Below are positions 16,143-24,471 of a DNA stretch of 43,261 nucleotides, one piece after another; within the stretch, counting starts at the first letter, position 1, and every line of letters starts with the position of its first letter. Origin of the DNA: Evansella caseinilytica. Its GTDB lineage: Bacteria; Bacillota; Bacilli; Bacillales; Salisediminibacteriaceae. The position numbers were made by a program, and so were the translations under genes. The stretch lies in contig NZ_FNPI01000028.1 of NCBI RefSeq assembly GCF_900107275.1, positions 1 through 43,261 on the forward strand, given 5' to 3'. The notes beneath the pieces are model-generated. The model made no database searches. It saw only the letters and a list, made by a program, of their open reading frames with translations, and was not told the DNA's origin.

Positions 16143-16165
16143 AAAAGGGGACTTTCCCCTTTTTT
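16143..16165 (+). terminator. Intrinsic terminator of cheY
   Basis: AAAAGGGG pairs with CCCCTTTT around ACTTT and is followed by TTTATA. Confidence 0.8.
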
Positions 16166-16290
16166 ATATGATAATCTACTGCATTCCGATGGCTGAGACG
16201 ACAACTGCACTATCTGTTTCGATAGCACTTAGTAGCTCCGTTTCGTTATCTCATGACATCCTTTATTTTGTTGTCAGGCCAATCCATTAC

Positions 16291-16502
16291 TTGAGAACAG
16301 TTTAAGCGTGCTTCGAGCTCGACTTTGTCCTCATGAACCCTTCTTGCGGAGAGTTCACGGCACTTCGCGCTCGATTTTTTCTCATGAACACTTTTTGAGG
16401 ACAATTTGTCGCGCTTCAGCCCCCCATTTTGTCCTCATTATTCCTGCTTGTGGACAGTTCACGGCGCTCCAAGCTCGATTATGTCCTCATAAACGCTTCT
16501 TT
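16291..16502. repeat. Tandem hairpin repeat array (four ~52-bp units)
   Basis: Four imperfect units begin near 16291, 16344, 16395 and 16448. Their consensus is roughly TTGnGGACAGTTCACGGCGCTTC, then GAGCTCGATTTTGTCCTCATG and AACnCTTC. Within units, GAGGACA can pair with TGTCCTCA (clearest at 16396-16438), so the array is a string of hairpins. It has no open reading frame. It lies between cheY and the fructokinase gene, which are convergent. Confidence 0.7.
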
Positions 16503-16632
16503 CTCTGTCTAGTCATGGCCTGACGTGAGATCCAGAACTTTTCTAATTCTGGACAAAATCCCCTCAATAACCTTGAAGTCCATTTGAAAGGAAAATCCTT
16601 CAACTACACCGATCTTGTTTTCATGAACAACG

Positions 16633-17589
16633 TTATTGCTGCTCTTTCAACGTTGCTTCCACTTTCGGCAACGTCGGCAACGCTGTCATTGCCCCTTTGG
16701 TGGACGCCGCCAATCCCCCTGAAACTGCCGCAAATCGCGCCATTTTTTTTACCTCATCCAATGTCAGCTGTTCAATGTCTTTTTGCAACTGGTTCAACTG
16801 AAATAAAATCCCGGATACGAACGCATCGCCGGCTCCGGTTGTATCCACAGCCTTCACCTTCATCGCTGGAACATGAATATGCCCGCTGCCTTTTAGAAAA
16901 ACATAGCTGCCTTCAGCACCCAAAGTAATAAAAATCAAGGGAATATTATAAGCATCCAGCTTTGCGGCACCAACCACAACATCTTTTTCACCGGTTAAAA
17001 ACTCCAGCTCTTCCTCGGAAATTTTCAAAACATCGGCCTTCGGCAACATGCTGATAATCGTGTCGCGGGCAGCCGCTTCGCTTTCCCACAGACTAAGTCG
17101 CAAATTCGGATCATACGAGATAAACAAACCATTTTCCTTTGCTATTTCCACAGCCTTTATCGTTGCTGATTTTGCCGGCTCGCTGATCATGCTGATGGAA
17201 CCAAAATGAAGTACGCGATTATCCACAAACGGGAACGCTTCCACTTCTGTTACTTCGAGAAACCGGTCGGCACTTGGATCAATATAGAACTCAAAGCTTC
17301 GTTCCCCGCCATCCCCAAGGGTGACGAAAACAGCTCCGGTACGAACAGCTTTCGTGGAAAACAAATGACTCGTATCCACTTGATAGTTATTGAGCGTATC
17401 CACCAAAAAATTGCCCAACACATCATCGCCTATCTTGCCTAAAAAGCTGCTTCTTGCTCCAAGCCGGGCGCAGCCAACCGCCACATTTGCCGGTGCCCCT
17501 CCCGGACTTTTTTGGTACGTCTCATTGTTATCATCCAGCGGGATGAAATCGATCAATGCTTCTCCTAAACAAACTATGCCATTTGCCAT
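16633..17589 (-). CDS. Fructokinase (PfkB/ribokinase family)
   Basis: This 318-residue sugar kinase should phosphorylate fructose to fructose 6-phosphate with ATP. The family signatures are present: the N-terminal SPGGAPANVAVGCARLG (residues 28-44) and the C-terminal catalytic VDTTGAGDAFVSG with the anion-hole GAGD at 252-255 (catalytic Asp255). The overall sequence (MANGIVCLGEALIDFIPLD) is typical of bacterial ScrK-type fructokinases. There is no sucrose hydrolase or transporter beside it, so the exact sugar is inferred. GGGAGGAAAAATG gives the start. An imperfect TCCAGAA/TTCTGGA hairpin at 16531-16552 may help end the transcript. Confidence 0.88.
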   Translation of the reverse strand: MANGIVCLGEALIDFIPLDDNNETYQKSPGGAPANVAVGCARLGARSSFLGKIGDDVLGNFLVDTLNNYQVDTSHLFSTKAVRTGAVFVTLGDGGERSFEFYIDPSADRFLEVTEVEAFPFVDNRVLHFGSISMISEPAKSATIKAVEIAKENGLFISYDPNLRLSLWESEAAARDTIISMLPKADVLKISEEELEFLTGEKDVVVGAAKLDAYNIPLIFITLGAEGSYVFLKGSGHIHVPAMKVKAVDTTGAGDAFVSGILFQLNQLQKDIEQLTLDEVKKMARFAAVSGGLAASTKGAMTALPTLPKVEATLKEQQ

Positions 17590-17642
17590 TCATTTTTCCT
17601 CCCAAACCCTACATAAAAAAAGTGATAGTCATCCATCCTTTC

Positions 17643-17671
17643 ATTATACGGATTCAGTACGTAAAGAACAA
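17643..17671 (-). promoter_or_regulatory. Possible SigA promoter of the fructokinase gene
   Basis: On the minus strand TTGTTC (17666-17671) and a perfect TATAAT (17643-17648) are 17 bp apart, about 55 bp before the start. Bases 17672-17841 hold nothing else that I can identify. Confidence 0.5.
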
Positions 17672-17841
17672 CGCCGCATCAGAAGAAACCGACAATTTCT
17701 CTGTTATTTATGACAGCTTTTCAAACAAACCGATCAGACATTTCAGGCTACCAGCCATCTATTGCCCTATGCGACGGACAACGTATACATTCTGTCACGA
17801 ATTCGTCTTTTGCGACAAACATACGCTTTTTTAGTATTATA

Positions 17842-18104
17842 AGTGTGTGTTCAACAAGGCAATGGTTCCGCACGATGCGCCCAATTCCGCCTAAGTGCTG
17901 CCCACGTCCTATGGGCAACGGCGGAATGTCGCCATCCTCCAATTCCGCCTAAAAACCGCTCACGTCCTGTGAGCAACGGCGGAATGTCGCCATCCTGGCT
18001 CCGAGAAAACCACTCACAGCCGGCCTGAAAAGAATGCATCGGCTCCACACATTGCTTCGTATTTGTTCAAAAAGATAAAAACCGATCTTTTTGAACATAC
18101 ACTA
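17842..18104 (+). repeat. Family B structured repeat, copy B2 (reference copy)
   Basis: This is a complete 263-bp element. Its left end is GTGTGTTCAACAAGGCAATGG and its right end is the hairpin TTGTTCAAAAAGAT...GATCTTTTTGAACA (about 18063-18098). Two tandem 58-bp units start at 17884 and 17942. Each pairs ATTCCGCC with GGCGGAAT and has an inner stem: GCCCA/TGGGC in the first and GCTCAC/GTGAGC in the second. The C-G to T-A switch at the same position is a compensatory change. The element ends 40 bp before yojF. Confidence 0.8.
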
Positions 18105-18143
18105 TAATAAGAAAACTAAGCAAGCGTCGGGAGGGAAAAAAGT

Positions 18144-18494
18144 TTGAAGCCAATTGACCCGCTGAAGGTGCAACATACACTATCGCAACTAACCGGAAAA
18201 AAACTTTATGTACACTTAGAAACAACAAACGGAGCGTATGCCTCTCATTATAATCAACAGTTTTTATCTGCCGGCGCCTTTATCAGAAATGTACAGCTGA
18301 CTTTTGTCCAAGGGAAAATAAAAGGCGATGGGCCGTATCGTATCGGCTTGGAAACTGAGAGTGGCTGGCTCTACGCTGAAGGCTTGACAGATTGGGAACT
18401 GAACGAACAGAAGCAAGTATTGTTTGCCGGACATGACAAAGATGGAAAATTGGCTGTTGCCTTGGAATTGAGCGTAACGCCTTTTCCTAAGTAA
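18144..18494 (+). CDS. yojF: YojF family protein (DUF1806)
   Basis: This 116-residue soluble protein of the DUF1806/YojF family is of unknown function and is normally encoded next to the bacillithiol deacetylase bshB2 (yojG), as here. Conserved-looking parts are KPIDPLKVQHTLSQLTGKKLYVHLETT and YRIGLETESGWLYAEGLTDWEL. The start is TTG, with GGGAGGG nine bases upstream; no ATG fits. Its link to bshB2 suggests a helper role in thiol metabolism, but nothing in the sequence proves it. Confidence 0.88.
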   Translation: MKPIDPLKVQHTLSQLTGKKLYVHLETTNGAYASHYNQQFLSAGAFIRNVQLTFVQGKIKGDGPYRIGLETESGWLYAEGLTDWELNEQKQVLFAGHDKDGKLAVALELSVTPFPK

Positions 18495-18510
18495 CACTAA
18501 CTAGATGTGG

Positions 18511-18654
18511 GTTCAAAAAGGAGGACACAACAGCGGCAAGAAGATCGTGGCGCGGCAGGATCAAGCAACGCAGCGTACACCAAAACGTACGTGAGCAGCA
18601 CAGAGACAACGCAACGATGAGATTCGCAGGCGCTGTTTCCCGCAATTTTTGAAC
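18511..18654 (+). repeat. Family A structured repeat, copy A1, inside the yojF-bshB2 operon
   Basis: This 144-bp element is bounded by GTTCAAAAAG and TTTTTGAAC. Internal features shared by all copies are a GGCGCGGCAGGA segment, a CGTAC...GTACG hairpin, and a GAGACA/TGTTTC stem that reads GGGACA/TGTCCC in A2 and A3. It separates yojF from bshB2 by about 200 bp, where these genes are usually close together. No frame of useful length crosses it. Confidence 0.8.
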
Positions 18655-18695
18655 ATCCTCTACATGCTAAATAATCGTTTAATAAGGAAGTGAGT

Positions 18696-19376
18696 ATGAT
18701 GGAACGTCACGTTCTCATTATTTTTCCACACCCGGATGATGAAGCTTTCGGCGTTGCCGGAACGATTCTTTCGTATACCCGTGCAGGAATTCCTGTCACC
18801 TATATTTGTCTCACGCTCGGTGAAATGGGGAGAAATATGGGAAGACCGTTAATTGCAAACCGCGAAACCTTGCCGCATATCCGGCAAAAAGAATTGGAGA
18901 AAGCGTGTGAACTGCTTGGTATTCATGATTTGCGACAATTCGGCCTCAGGGATAAAACGATTGAGTTTGCCGATCAACAAGTGATTATTGATAGAATTTA
19001 CAAAGTTATCGAAGACGTGAAGCCTTCCTTGATTATCACTTTCTACCCGGGATACGCCGTTCACCCGGATCATAACGCCACAGGAGCAGCCGTTATCCAA
19101 GCCGTACATCGATTGCCGAAAAATAACAGACCGGTTGTTCATGCCTATGCCTTTTCTGAAGGCTGCGAAGCGGTTATTGGTTCCCCCGACATTATCAACG
19201 ATGTAACGCCATTTGCCGAGGATAAGCTGAAGGTGCTGGAAGCCCATGAATCGCAAACAGCAGGGATGATCGGAGGATTGAAGAAACGGTATCGGCAAAA
19301 AGACGAAGCTGCCGTGCGCCGCGTTACAGAGGAACGCTTTTGGACATATCCGGTCAATGACGGATTTTCTTCCTGA
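18696..19376 (+). CDS. bshB2: Bacillithiol biosynthesis deacetylase BshB2
   Basis: BshB2 (YojG) removes the acetyl group from GlcNAc-malate in bacillithiol synthesis and can hydrolyse bacillithiol conjugates. The 226-residue PIG-L/LmbE-type zinc deacetylase has the metal motifs HPDDE (residues 12-16) and HPDHNATG (123-130), plus the conserved CLTLGEMGRNMGRP and the C-terminal RVTEERFWTYPV. It aligns along its whole length with B. subtilis YojG. Two adjacent ATG codons follow AAGGAAGTG; the first is used. It is separated from yojF by a family A repeat, so co-transcription now depends on reading through that element. Confidence 0.94.
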   Translation: MMERHVLIIFPHPDDEAFGVAGTILSYTRAGIPVTYICLTLGEMGRNMGRPLIANRETLPHIRQKELEKACELLGIHDLRQFGLRDKTIEFADQQVIIDRIYKVIEDVKPSLIITFYPGYAVHPDHNATGAAVIQAVHRLPKNNRPVVHAYAFSEGCEAVIGSPDIINDVTPFAEDKLKVLEAHESQTAGMIGGLKKRYRQKDEAAVRRVTEERFWTYPVNDGFSS

Positions 19377-19390
19377 CAGGTATAATCGAC

Positions 19391-19428
19391 AAGCGAGCTT
19401 ATTGTTCATGCATACAGCTCGCTTTTTT
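19391..19428 (+). terminator. Intrinsic terminator of bshB2
   Basis: AAGCGAGCT pairs perfectly with AGCTCGCTT (16-base loop) and runs into TTTTTT. Bases 19429-19610 show no gene. Confidence 0.85.
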
Positions 19429-19610
19429 GTCTTACTCCGCAAAACAACGCAACATCTGCATTACGCAGAAAGGAAAACACAGCCGTTTGCTTCCAATTCA
19501 CTGCAAACGACCGATGCCGTGCCATCTGTAAAAAACCGCCATTGCCTATCTAATAGACATAAAGAATGACACCCGGGAGTATACTTTGTTTTTTCCATAA
19601 ATATTAAAGA

Positions 19611-19809
19611 GCGTGTTCAAAATGGCAATGGTTCCACACGATGCGCCCAATTCCGCCTAAGTGCTGCCCGCGCCCTATGGGCAACGGCGGAATGTCGTCA
19701 TCCCGACTCCGAGAAAACCACTCACAGCGGCCTAAAAAGAATGCATCGTCTCCACTCATTGCGTCGTATTTATTCCAAAAGATAAAAACAATCTTTTTGA
19801 ATAAACACT
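19611..19809 (+). repeat. Family B structured repeat, copy B3 (single-unit form)
   Basis: This is a 199-bp copy with one 58-bp unit instead of two. It starts GCGTGTTCAAAATGGCAATGG and ends with CCAAAAGAT...ATCTTTTTGAATAAACACT. The inner stem reads GCCCG/TGGGC, keeping pairing by a G-T wobble. Confidence 0.75.
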
Positions 19810-19866
19810 TTTAAAGAAGGTTTTTCGTCAGGTACTCCACAAGACAAATCGGAGACCGCCGCTTCG

Positions 19867-20385
19867 TCACCGATTCAGATTACTGATTTTCTCCAATTTG
19901 TACGACTTATGCTGACCGGACATTTCCCTTAAACAAGGCAGCAGCTTTTTCGCTGAAATTACATAAAAAGAAAAGAATCGGTGGTGGTTGCGAAAACGCA
20001 CTGTCAAATCCAGCTGTAAATGTTCCACTTTATAGCGAACAATTTGATTTGCTTCATAAACTGTTTTGATCTTCCCTAACACCGGCACAAACAGCACAAA
20101 TCGGTTTGTTAAAACAAGGTAACCTCTTCTTTCCAACCGCAATCTGACGGCTTCCGTAGCTACGAGCGGTGCCTCCTTTACCACTGCTTTCACCTTCTGC
20201 CTGACAATAAATAGAAAAATCATATCCGCTCCAATGGTAAGGAAAAACGCAATGATGATGCTGAACAGAGCAAACAGCCAATCCCACTGCCACAAATAAA
20301 TCGGACCGAACACCCCGAACAATAGCCAACTGACGGTATAACGAAAATATTTGTCAAAAAACGGATTGGATCGTCCAATCAACAA
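19867..20385 (-). CDS. Membrane protein of unknown function
   Basis: I do not recognise this 172-residue protein. Two predicted membrane helices occupy about residues 14-33 and 36-60, and a basic cytoplasmic part follows. That part, RLERRGYLVLTNRFVLFVPVLGKIKTVYEANQIVRYKVEHLQLD, has the strand-rich look of bacterial PH/GRAM-like domains (weak inference). The start is TTG-TTG after GGAGGTGATAG. It follows the LTA-synthase gene in the same direction, but a terminator lies between them. Confidence 0.75.
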   Translation of the reverse strand: MLIGRSNPFFDKYFRYTVSWLLFGVFGPIYLWQWDWLFALFSIIIAFFLTIGADMIFLFIVRQKVKAVVKEAPLVATEAVRLRLERRGYLVLTNRFVLFVPVLGKIKTVYEANQIVRYKVEHLQLDLTVRFRNHHRFFSFYVISAKKLLPCLREMSGQHKSYKLEKISNLNR

Positions 20386-20482
20386 CTATCACCTCCACAT
20401 AAACAATATTTGGTAAATAACTATAACATATTATCGCGTGTTTAAAAACTGTTTTTTCTAAATTTTTCAAAAAGCATCAAAA

Positions 20483-20513
20483 AAACTGCTGATTCGTGAA
20501 AAATCAACAGTTT
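20483..20513 (-). terminator. Terminator of the LTA-synthase-family gene
   Basis: AAACTGCTGATT pairs with AATCAACAGTTT; on the minus strand it is followed by a T-rich tract. Confidence 0.7.
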
Positions 20514-20558
20514 CTTCCTTCCATTCCCACCGCCAAATCTTGCATACGAGACAGGAAG

Positions 20559-22400
20559 TTATCTAAACCGAAAGAGATCACTATAAATAATTTTGTCGGA
20601 ATAATAAAGGTCCCAATCGCCGCGATCCCGTATCGAAGCACATTGTTCCATATCGGTTTCTTCACCAGTAACCGCGTTATAACATATTTCATTGGAAAAA
20701 ATCATTGTATCCGTGATCACCGTTCCGTTTCGTAAAACAGCATAGTCATCGCGGTCTTTGGCAAACAAGTCGCTGCCGAACATCGTATAATCCTCATCCG
20801 CGATACCGAGAATATTCAACAGCGTAGGCATGACATCAATCTGGCCGGACACGGTATTCATAGTTTGCCCTTCCATTCCGGGAATATGAATAATCAATGG
20901 AACACGGTTTAATTTTATCGCTTCAAACGGCGTGATTTCTTTACCAAGATACTTTTCCAGCTCTTTATAATGGCTCTCAGCTATCCCGTAATGATCTCCG
21001 TACATAACAAGAATCGTATTTTCATAAATCCCTTGCTCCTTGAGTTGATCCACAAGCAGCCGCATCGCTTCATCCGTATAACGCACAGTTGGAAAATAAC
21101 GATTCACAATGTCGCTGTCCGAGTCAAACGGCTGGATAAGTTGATCCTCTTCTTCCAGCTCATAAGGAAAGTGATTCGTTAAGGTGATAAATGTCCCGAA
21201 AAACGGCTTTGGCAAATCAGCCACATAATCCATGGATTGTTCAATCCAGTCGATGTCCTTCAATCCCCAGCCCACCGAATTTTCGTCATTCACTTCATAG
21301 TCATCATAAGAAAAGTAACGGTCATAGCCTAAGTTTTCATAGAAAACATCCCGATTATAAAACGTTTTATCATTGGCGTGGAAAGCAGCCGCATAATAGC
21401 CGTTATTGTGAAGAATCTCCGGCAATCCGTTAAAATCATTGTCGTAGTTCGAATGAAAAACCGCTCCTCTGCCCAGCGGATAGAGCGAATTGTTAATTAA
21501 AAATTCCGCATCCGACGTTTTTCCCTGTCCGGTTTGATAATAAAAGTTGTCAAAATAAAAGCTGTCTTTTATGAGTTCGTTCAAAAACGGCGTGATTTCT
21601 TCGCCATTTACAGTTTCATTGATTACAAAGCTTTGGAACGATTCCAGAGAGACAACGATCACGTTCATATCTTTGCCGATGCCAAACAGGTCCTCGTTCG
21701 CTTCCGAACGATTGGCCTCTAAATGGCGTTCAATTTCCGTCCACTCATCTCCATCGGCAAACACCGTCTGTGCTTTTGTCTGCGTATGAAGAAAGGCATC
21801 GTAAACATAGAAATTATACAACCCGATGGACTGAACCAAATGTTCACGATTAAAGGAGTGCGACCAGCCTTGAAAGTTATCGTCCAATCTCGTTAACCCG
21901 GTAATCGTCAAAACAGCAATGGCAATGACCGCAAATTTGCTTTTCGACTGGCTGAATTTTGTCTGCGTCACCGTTAGCCAGTGCGGCTTGCGGAACAGAA
22001 AACAGCCGATGAGCACAATATCGACAAAAAAGAAAATATCATACCATGCGATTAGTTCAAAAATACTTGTGCTTAAGTCGGCCACATTCACACCCATGGA
22101 AAGCATCGGCAAAGTAATAATATCGCTGAATTCACGATAATACACGGTGTTCGCATAGAGAATACCTGTTAACAGCGCACAGATGAAAAAATAATATTTC
22201 CACTGCAGCTTCGGCCTGAAAACAATGCCAATACCAAAAACCACCAGCAAAAAAGCCAGCGGGCTTACTGCAAAAATAACTCCATCCATAAATGAATGAA
22301 GGTTAATATTAAATGTCAAGCTCGATACAATAACTGTCTTCAACCATATCCATGCGATGCACAGCAGCATGAACCGATGGTTATGGACAAAGGCCTTCAT
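20559..22400 (-). CDS. LTA synthase family protein (sulfatase-fold, membrane)
   Basis: This 613-residue protein has five predicted N-terminal membrane helices (within residues 8-180) and an extracellular alkaline-phosphatase/sulfatase domain from about 240. Catalytic Thr295 lies in GQGKTSDAEF, Glu253 in VSLESFQS, and a later metal motif is MYGDHYG. These enzymes transfer glycerol phosphate from phosphatidylglycerol to build lipoteichoic acid outside the cell; B. subtilis has four paralogs (LtaS, YfnI, YqgS, YvgJ) and I cannot say which this matches. The start ATG follows GAAGGAGATGG. A single gene unit is likely. Confidence 0.92.
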   Translation of the reverse strand: MKAFVHNHRFMLLCIAWIWLKTVIVSSLTFNINLHSFMDGVIFAVSPLAFLLVVFGIGIVFRPKLQWKYYFFICALLTGILYANTVYYREFSDIITLPMLSMGVNVADLSTSIFELIAWYDIFFFVDIVLIGCFLFRKPHWLTVTQTKFSQSKSKFAVIAIAVLTITGLTRLDDNFQGWSHSFNREHLVQSIGLYNFYVYDAFLHTQTKAQTVFADGDEWTEIERHLEANRSEANEDLFGIGKDMNVIVVSLESFQSFVINETVNGEEITPFLNELIKDSFYFDNFYYQTGQGKTSDAEFLINNSLYPLGRGAVFHSNYDNDFNGLPEILHNNGYYAAAFHANDKTFYNRDVFYENLGYDRYFSYDDYEVNDENSVGWGLKDIDWIEQSMDYVADLPKPFFGTFITLTNHFPYELEEEDQLIQPFDSDSDIVNRYFPTVRYTDEAMRLLVDQLKEQGIYENTILVMYGDHYGIAESHYKELEKYLGKEITPFEAIKLNRVPLIIHIPGMEGQTMNTVSGQIDVMPTLLNILGIADEDYTMFGSDLFAKDRDDYAVLRNGTVITDTMIFSNEICYNAVTGEETDMEQCASIRDRGDWDLYYSDKIIYSDLFRFR

Positions 22401-22722
22401 AGTCGTCCATCTCCTTCTGCATGCTCCAGATTGTATAAGGAGATTCACAAAGTCCGGGACAACTCCCCGTCATCCCTTTTGCCTCATACTTCTCTGGAAA
22501 ACCCTAACTATTTCATTGTAATAATATAGACGAAGAGAATGCAAGGAAAGTTTCAAATTTACAAAGTTTTGCTAACTCTTTTCTGTTTCATTTCCGTTTT
22601 CATTTTTTTTTAACGTTTTTTCTCCTTTCTATGGCCAACGGGTGAATCAACGGAAAATTGCATGTAGCAGGAGGATTTACACCTTGATTTTTTCAGAAAA
22701 ATCTGTCTCCAATCCCGTTTAT

Positions 22723-22765
22723 TTCGCCAGGCGAAGTTTCATAATTATTAAGAAGCTGATACAAT
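22723..22765 (+). promoter_or_regulatory. Possible ampS promoter and palindromic site
   Basis: TTTCAT (22737-22742) and TACAAT (22760-22765) are 17 bp apart. A perfect 13-bp palindrome, TTCGCC-A-GGCGAA (22723-22735), ends one base before the -35 and could be an operator. No regulator can be assigned. Confidence 0.4.
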
Positions 22766-22800
22766 AAAGAAGGACTAAAAACGGAAAGGAAGAATTCACT

Positions 22801-24033
22801 GTGAAGCAATTTGACGAAAAGCTTGAAAAATACGCTGAACTTGCTGTCAAAATCGGTGTTAATATTCAGAAAGGCCAGACGCTGGTGATAAACGCTCCAA
22901 TCACTTCTGCTGAACTGGTTCACAAGATCGCAAAGAAAGCATATGAAGCTGGTGCCAAAAACGTGCATGTGGATTGGCAGGATGACACACTGACACGCAT
23001 AAAATACGACATGGCTCCATTTGAAGCGTTTCAGGAGTACCCTTTATGGAAAGCGAAAGGGTATGAAAAAATGGCGGAAAACGGCGCAGCATTTATGTCC
23101 ATTAAATCAACCGATCCGGAATTGCTGTTAGGAGTGGATCCGGAAAAGATTGCCGCAGCCAATAAAGCAGCAGGACAGGCGCTGGATACATACAGAAAAT
23201 ATGTGCAGTCGGATAAAATCAGCTGGCTAGTCCTATCAGCTCCATCTGAATCATGGGCGGCAAAGGTTTTCCCTGATATCCCTGCGGAAGAACAGGTCAA
23301 CAAGCTTTGGGAAGCGATGTTTGAAGCGGTGCGGATCAATACGATAGATCCGGTGGCAGAATGGAAAGCCCATGACAAAAATTTAAATGAAAAAGCGACA
23401 TTTTTAAATGAGAAAAACTATCGTGAGCTTCGCTTCACCGCTCCCGGAACCAACTTGACGGTGGAGCTTCCGAAAGGGCACATCTGGCTCGGCGGCGGCG
23501 GCCCAAATCAGGACGGTGTCCATTTTGTCGCCAACATGCCGACAGAAGAAGTGTTCACCGCTCCAAAAAGAGACGGAGTAAACGGAACGGTCTCTAATAC
23601 AAAGCCGTTGAATTATGGCGGAAATACCATCGATGGATTCACTTTGACGTTTAAAGACGGGAAAGTAGTCGACTTTTCTGCCGAGGTTGGTGCAGACACG
23701 TTGAAGCATTTATTGGATACGGATGAAGGCTCACGCTATCTCGGCGAAGTTGCCCTGGTCCCTAACAGCTCGCCGATATCAACATCGGGAATTCTTTTTT
23801 ACAATACGCTGTACGACGAAAATGCTTCCAATCACATCGCCTTGGGCAGCGCTTATTCCACTTGCCTCAAGGACGGTGCGACGATGTCGGATGAAGAGTT
23901 AAAAGCCCATGGATTAAACACCAGCATTACCCATGTCGATTTCATGATCGGTTCGACAGACATGGATATCGACGGTGTCAGGGAAGATGGTACGGCTGAA
24001 CCCCTCTTCCGCAAAGGAGAATGGGCAATTTAG
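22801..24033 (+). CDS. ampS: Aminopeptidase AmpS (M29 family)
   Basis: This 410-residue cytosolic, metal-dependent leucyl-type aminopeptidase belongs to family M29. The metal-site region is visible: Glu in NMPTEEVFTAPKRDGVNGTV, Glu in YLGEVALVP, His in ASNHIALGSAYSTCL, and His/Asp in ITHVDFMIGS. The length equals that of AmpS/aminopeptidase T. The start is GTG, with GGAAAGGAAG upstream. It stands alone with its own terminator. Confidence 0.94.
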   Translation: MKQFDEKLEKYAELAVKIGVNIQKGQTLVINAPITSAELVHKIAKKAYEAGAKNVHVDWQDDTLTRIKYDMAPFEAFQEYPLWKAKGYEKMAENGAAFMSIKSTDPELLLGVDPEKIAAANKAAGQALDTYRKYVQSDKISWLVLSAPSESWAAKVFPDIPAEEQVNKLWEAMFEAVRINTIDPVAEWKAHDKNLNEKATFLNEKNYRELRFTAPGTNLTVELPKGHIWLGGGGPNQDGVHFVANMPTEEVFTAPKRDGVNGTVSNTKPLNYGGNTIDGFTLTFKDGKVVDFSAEVGADTLKHLLDTDEGSRYLGEVALVPNSSPISTSGILFYNTLYDENASNHIALGSAYSTCLKDGATMSDEELKAHGLNTSITHVDFMIGSTDMDIDGVREDGTAEPLFRKGEWAI

Positions 24034-24069
24034 CAGCGTTCTCCCCTTAGCGTTTCACTGAGGCTGCAG

Positions 24070-24179
24070 GAGCGGTCTCAGTCTGGCAGACCGCTCCTCC
24101 GCCCGCTCGGTTAACCGGCCAAGATCGTCTACTTTTACGCCCGAAATGTTGTTCCGCGGAATGATATTTCGGGCTTTTT
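24070..24179 (+). terminator. Hairpins after ampS, the second a T-run terminator
   Basis: GGAGCGGTCT pairs with AGACCGCTCC (about 24070-24098). A second stem, GCCCGAAAT / ATTTCGGGC (24139-24147 and 24166-24174), is followed by TTTTT and is the likely terminator. Bases 24180-24471 are an AT-rich leader with a TATAAT at 24436-24441 (poor -35) and no riboswitch that I can recognise. Confidence 0.75.
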
Positions 24180-24471
24180 CAGCGGGGCGATACAGTTAGT
24201 TGGCGGCCCTGTATCTATTTTTGCACGAACGTACTCTATTTTTATCATTGTGAACTTACCTTTTGCTGCTTGCCATTGTTAGAATTTCTGACATGAAATG
24301 AATCATATTGTTAATTATTTTTTCAGCAGCAGTAGACCGCTTACATCCTTGTTATTTCTGAAGATTGTCGAATTGATTCGAAATGAATATTCCAACTATT
24401 CCAAAAAAATAATATTAATTTCCTCATAAATTAACTATAATAGAATCAACTATTTCAAGGAGGGATGCAGT

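Noticed and set aside
16291-16502. CRISPR array
   Set aside because: The whole unit is repeated imperfectly; there are no conserved repeats with unique spacers and no cas genes.
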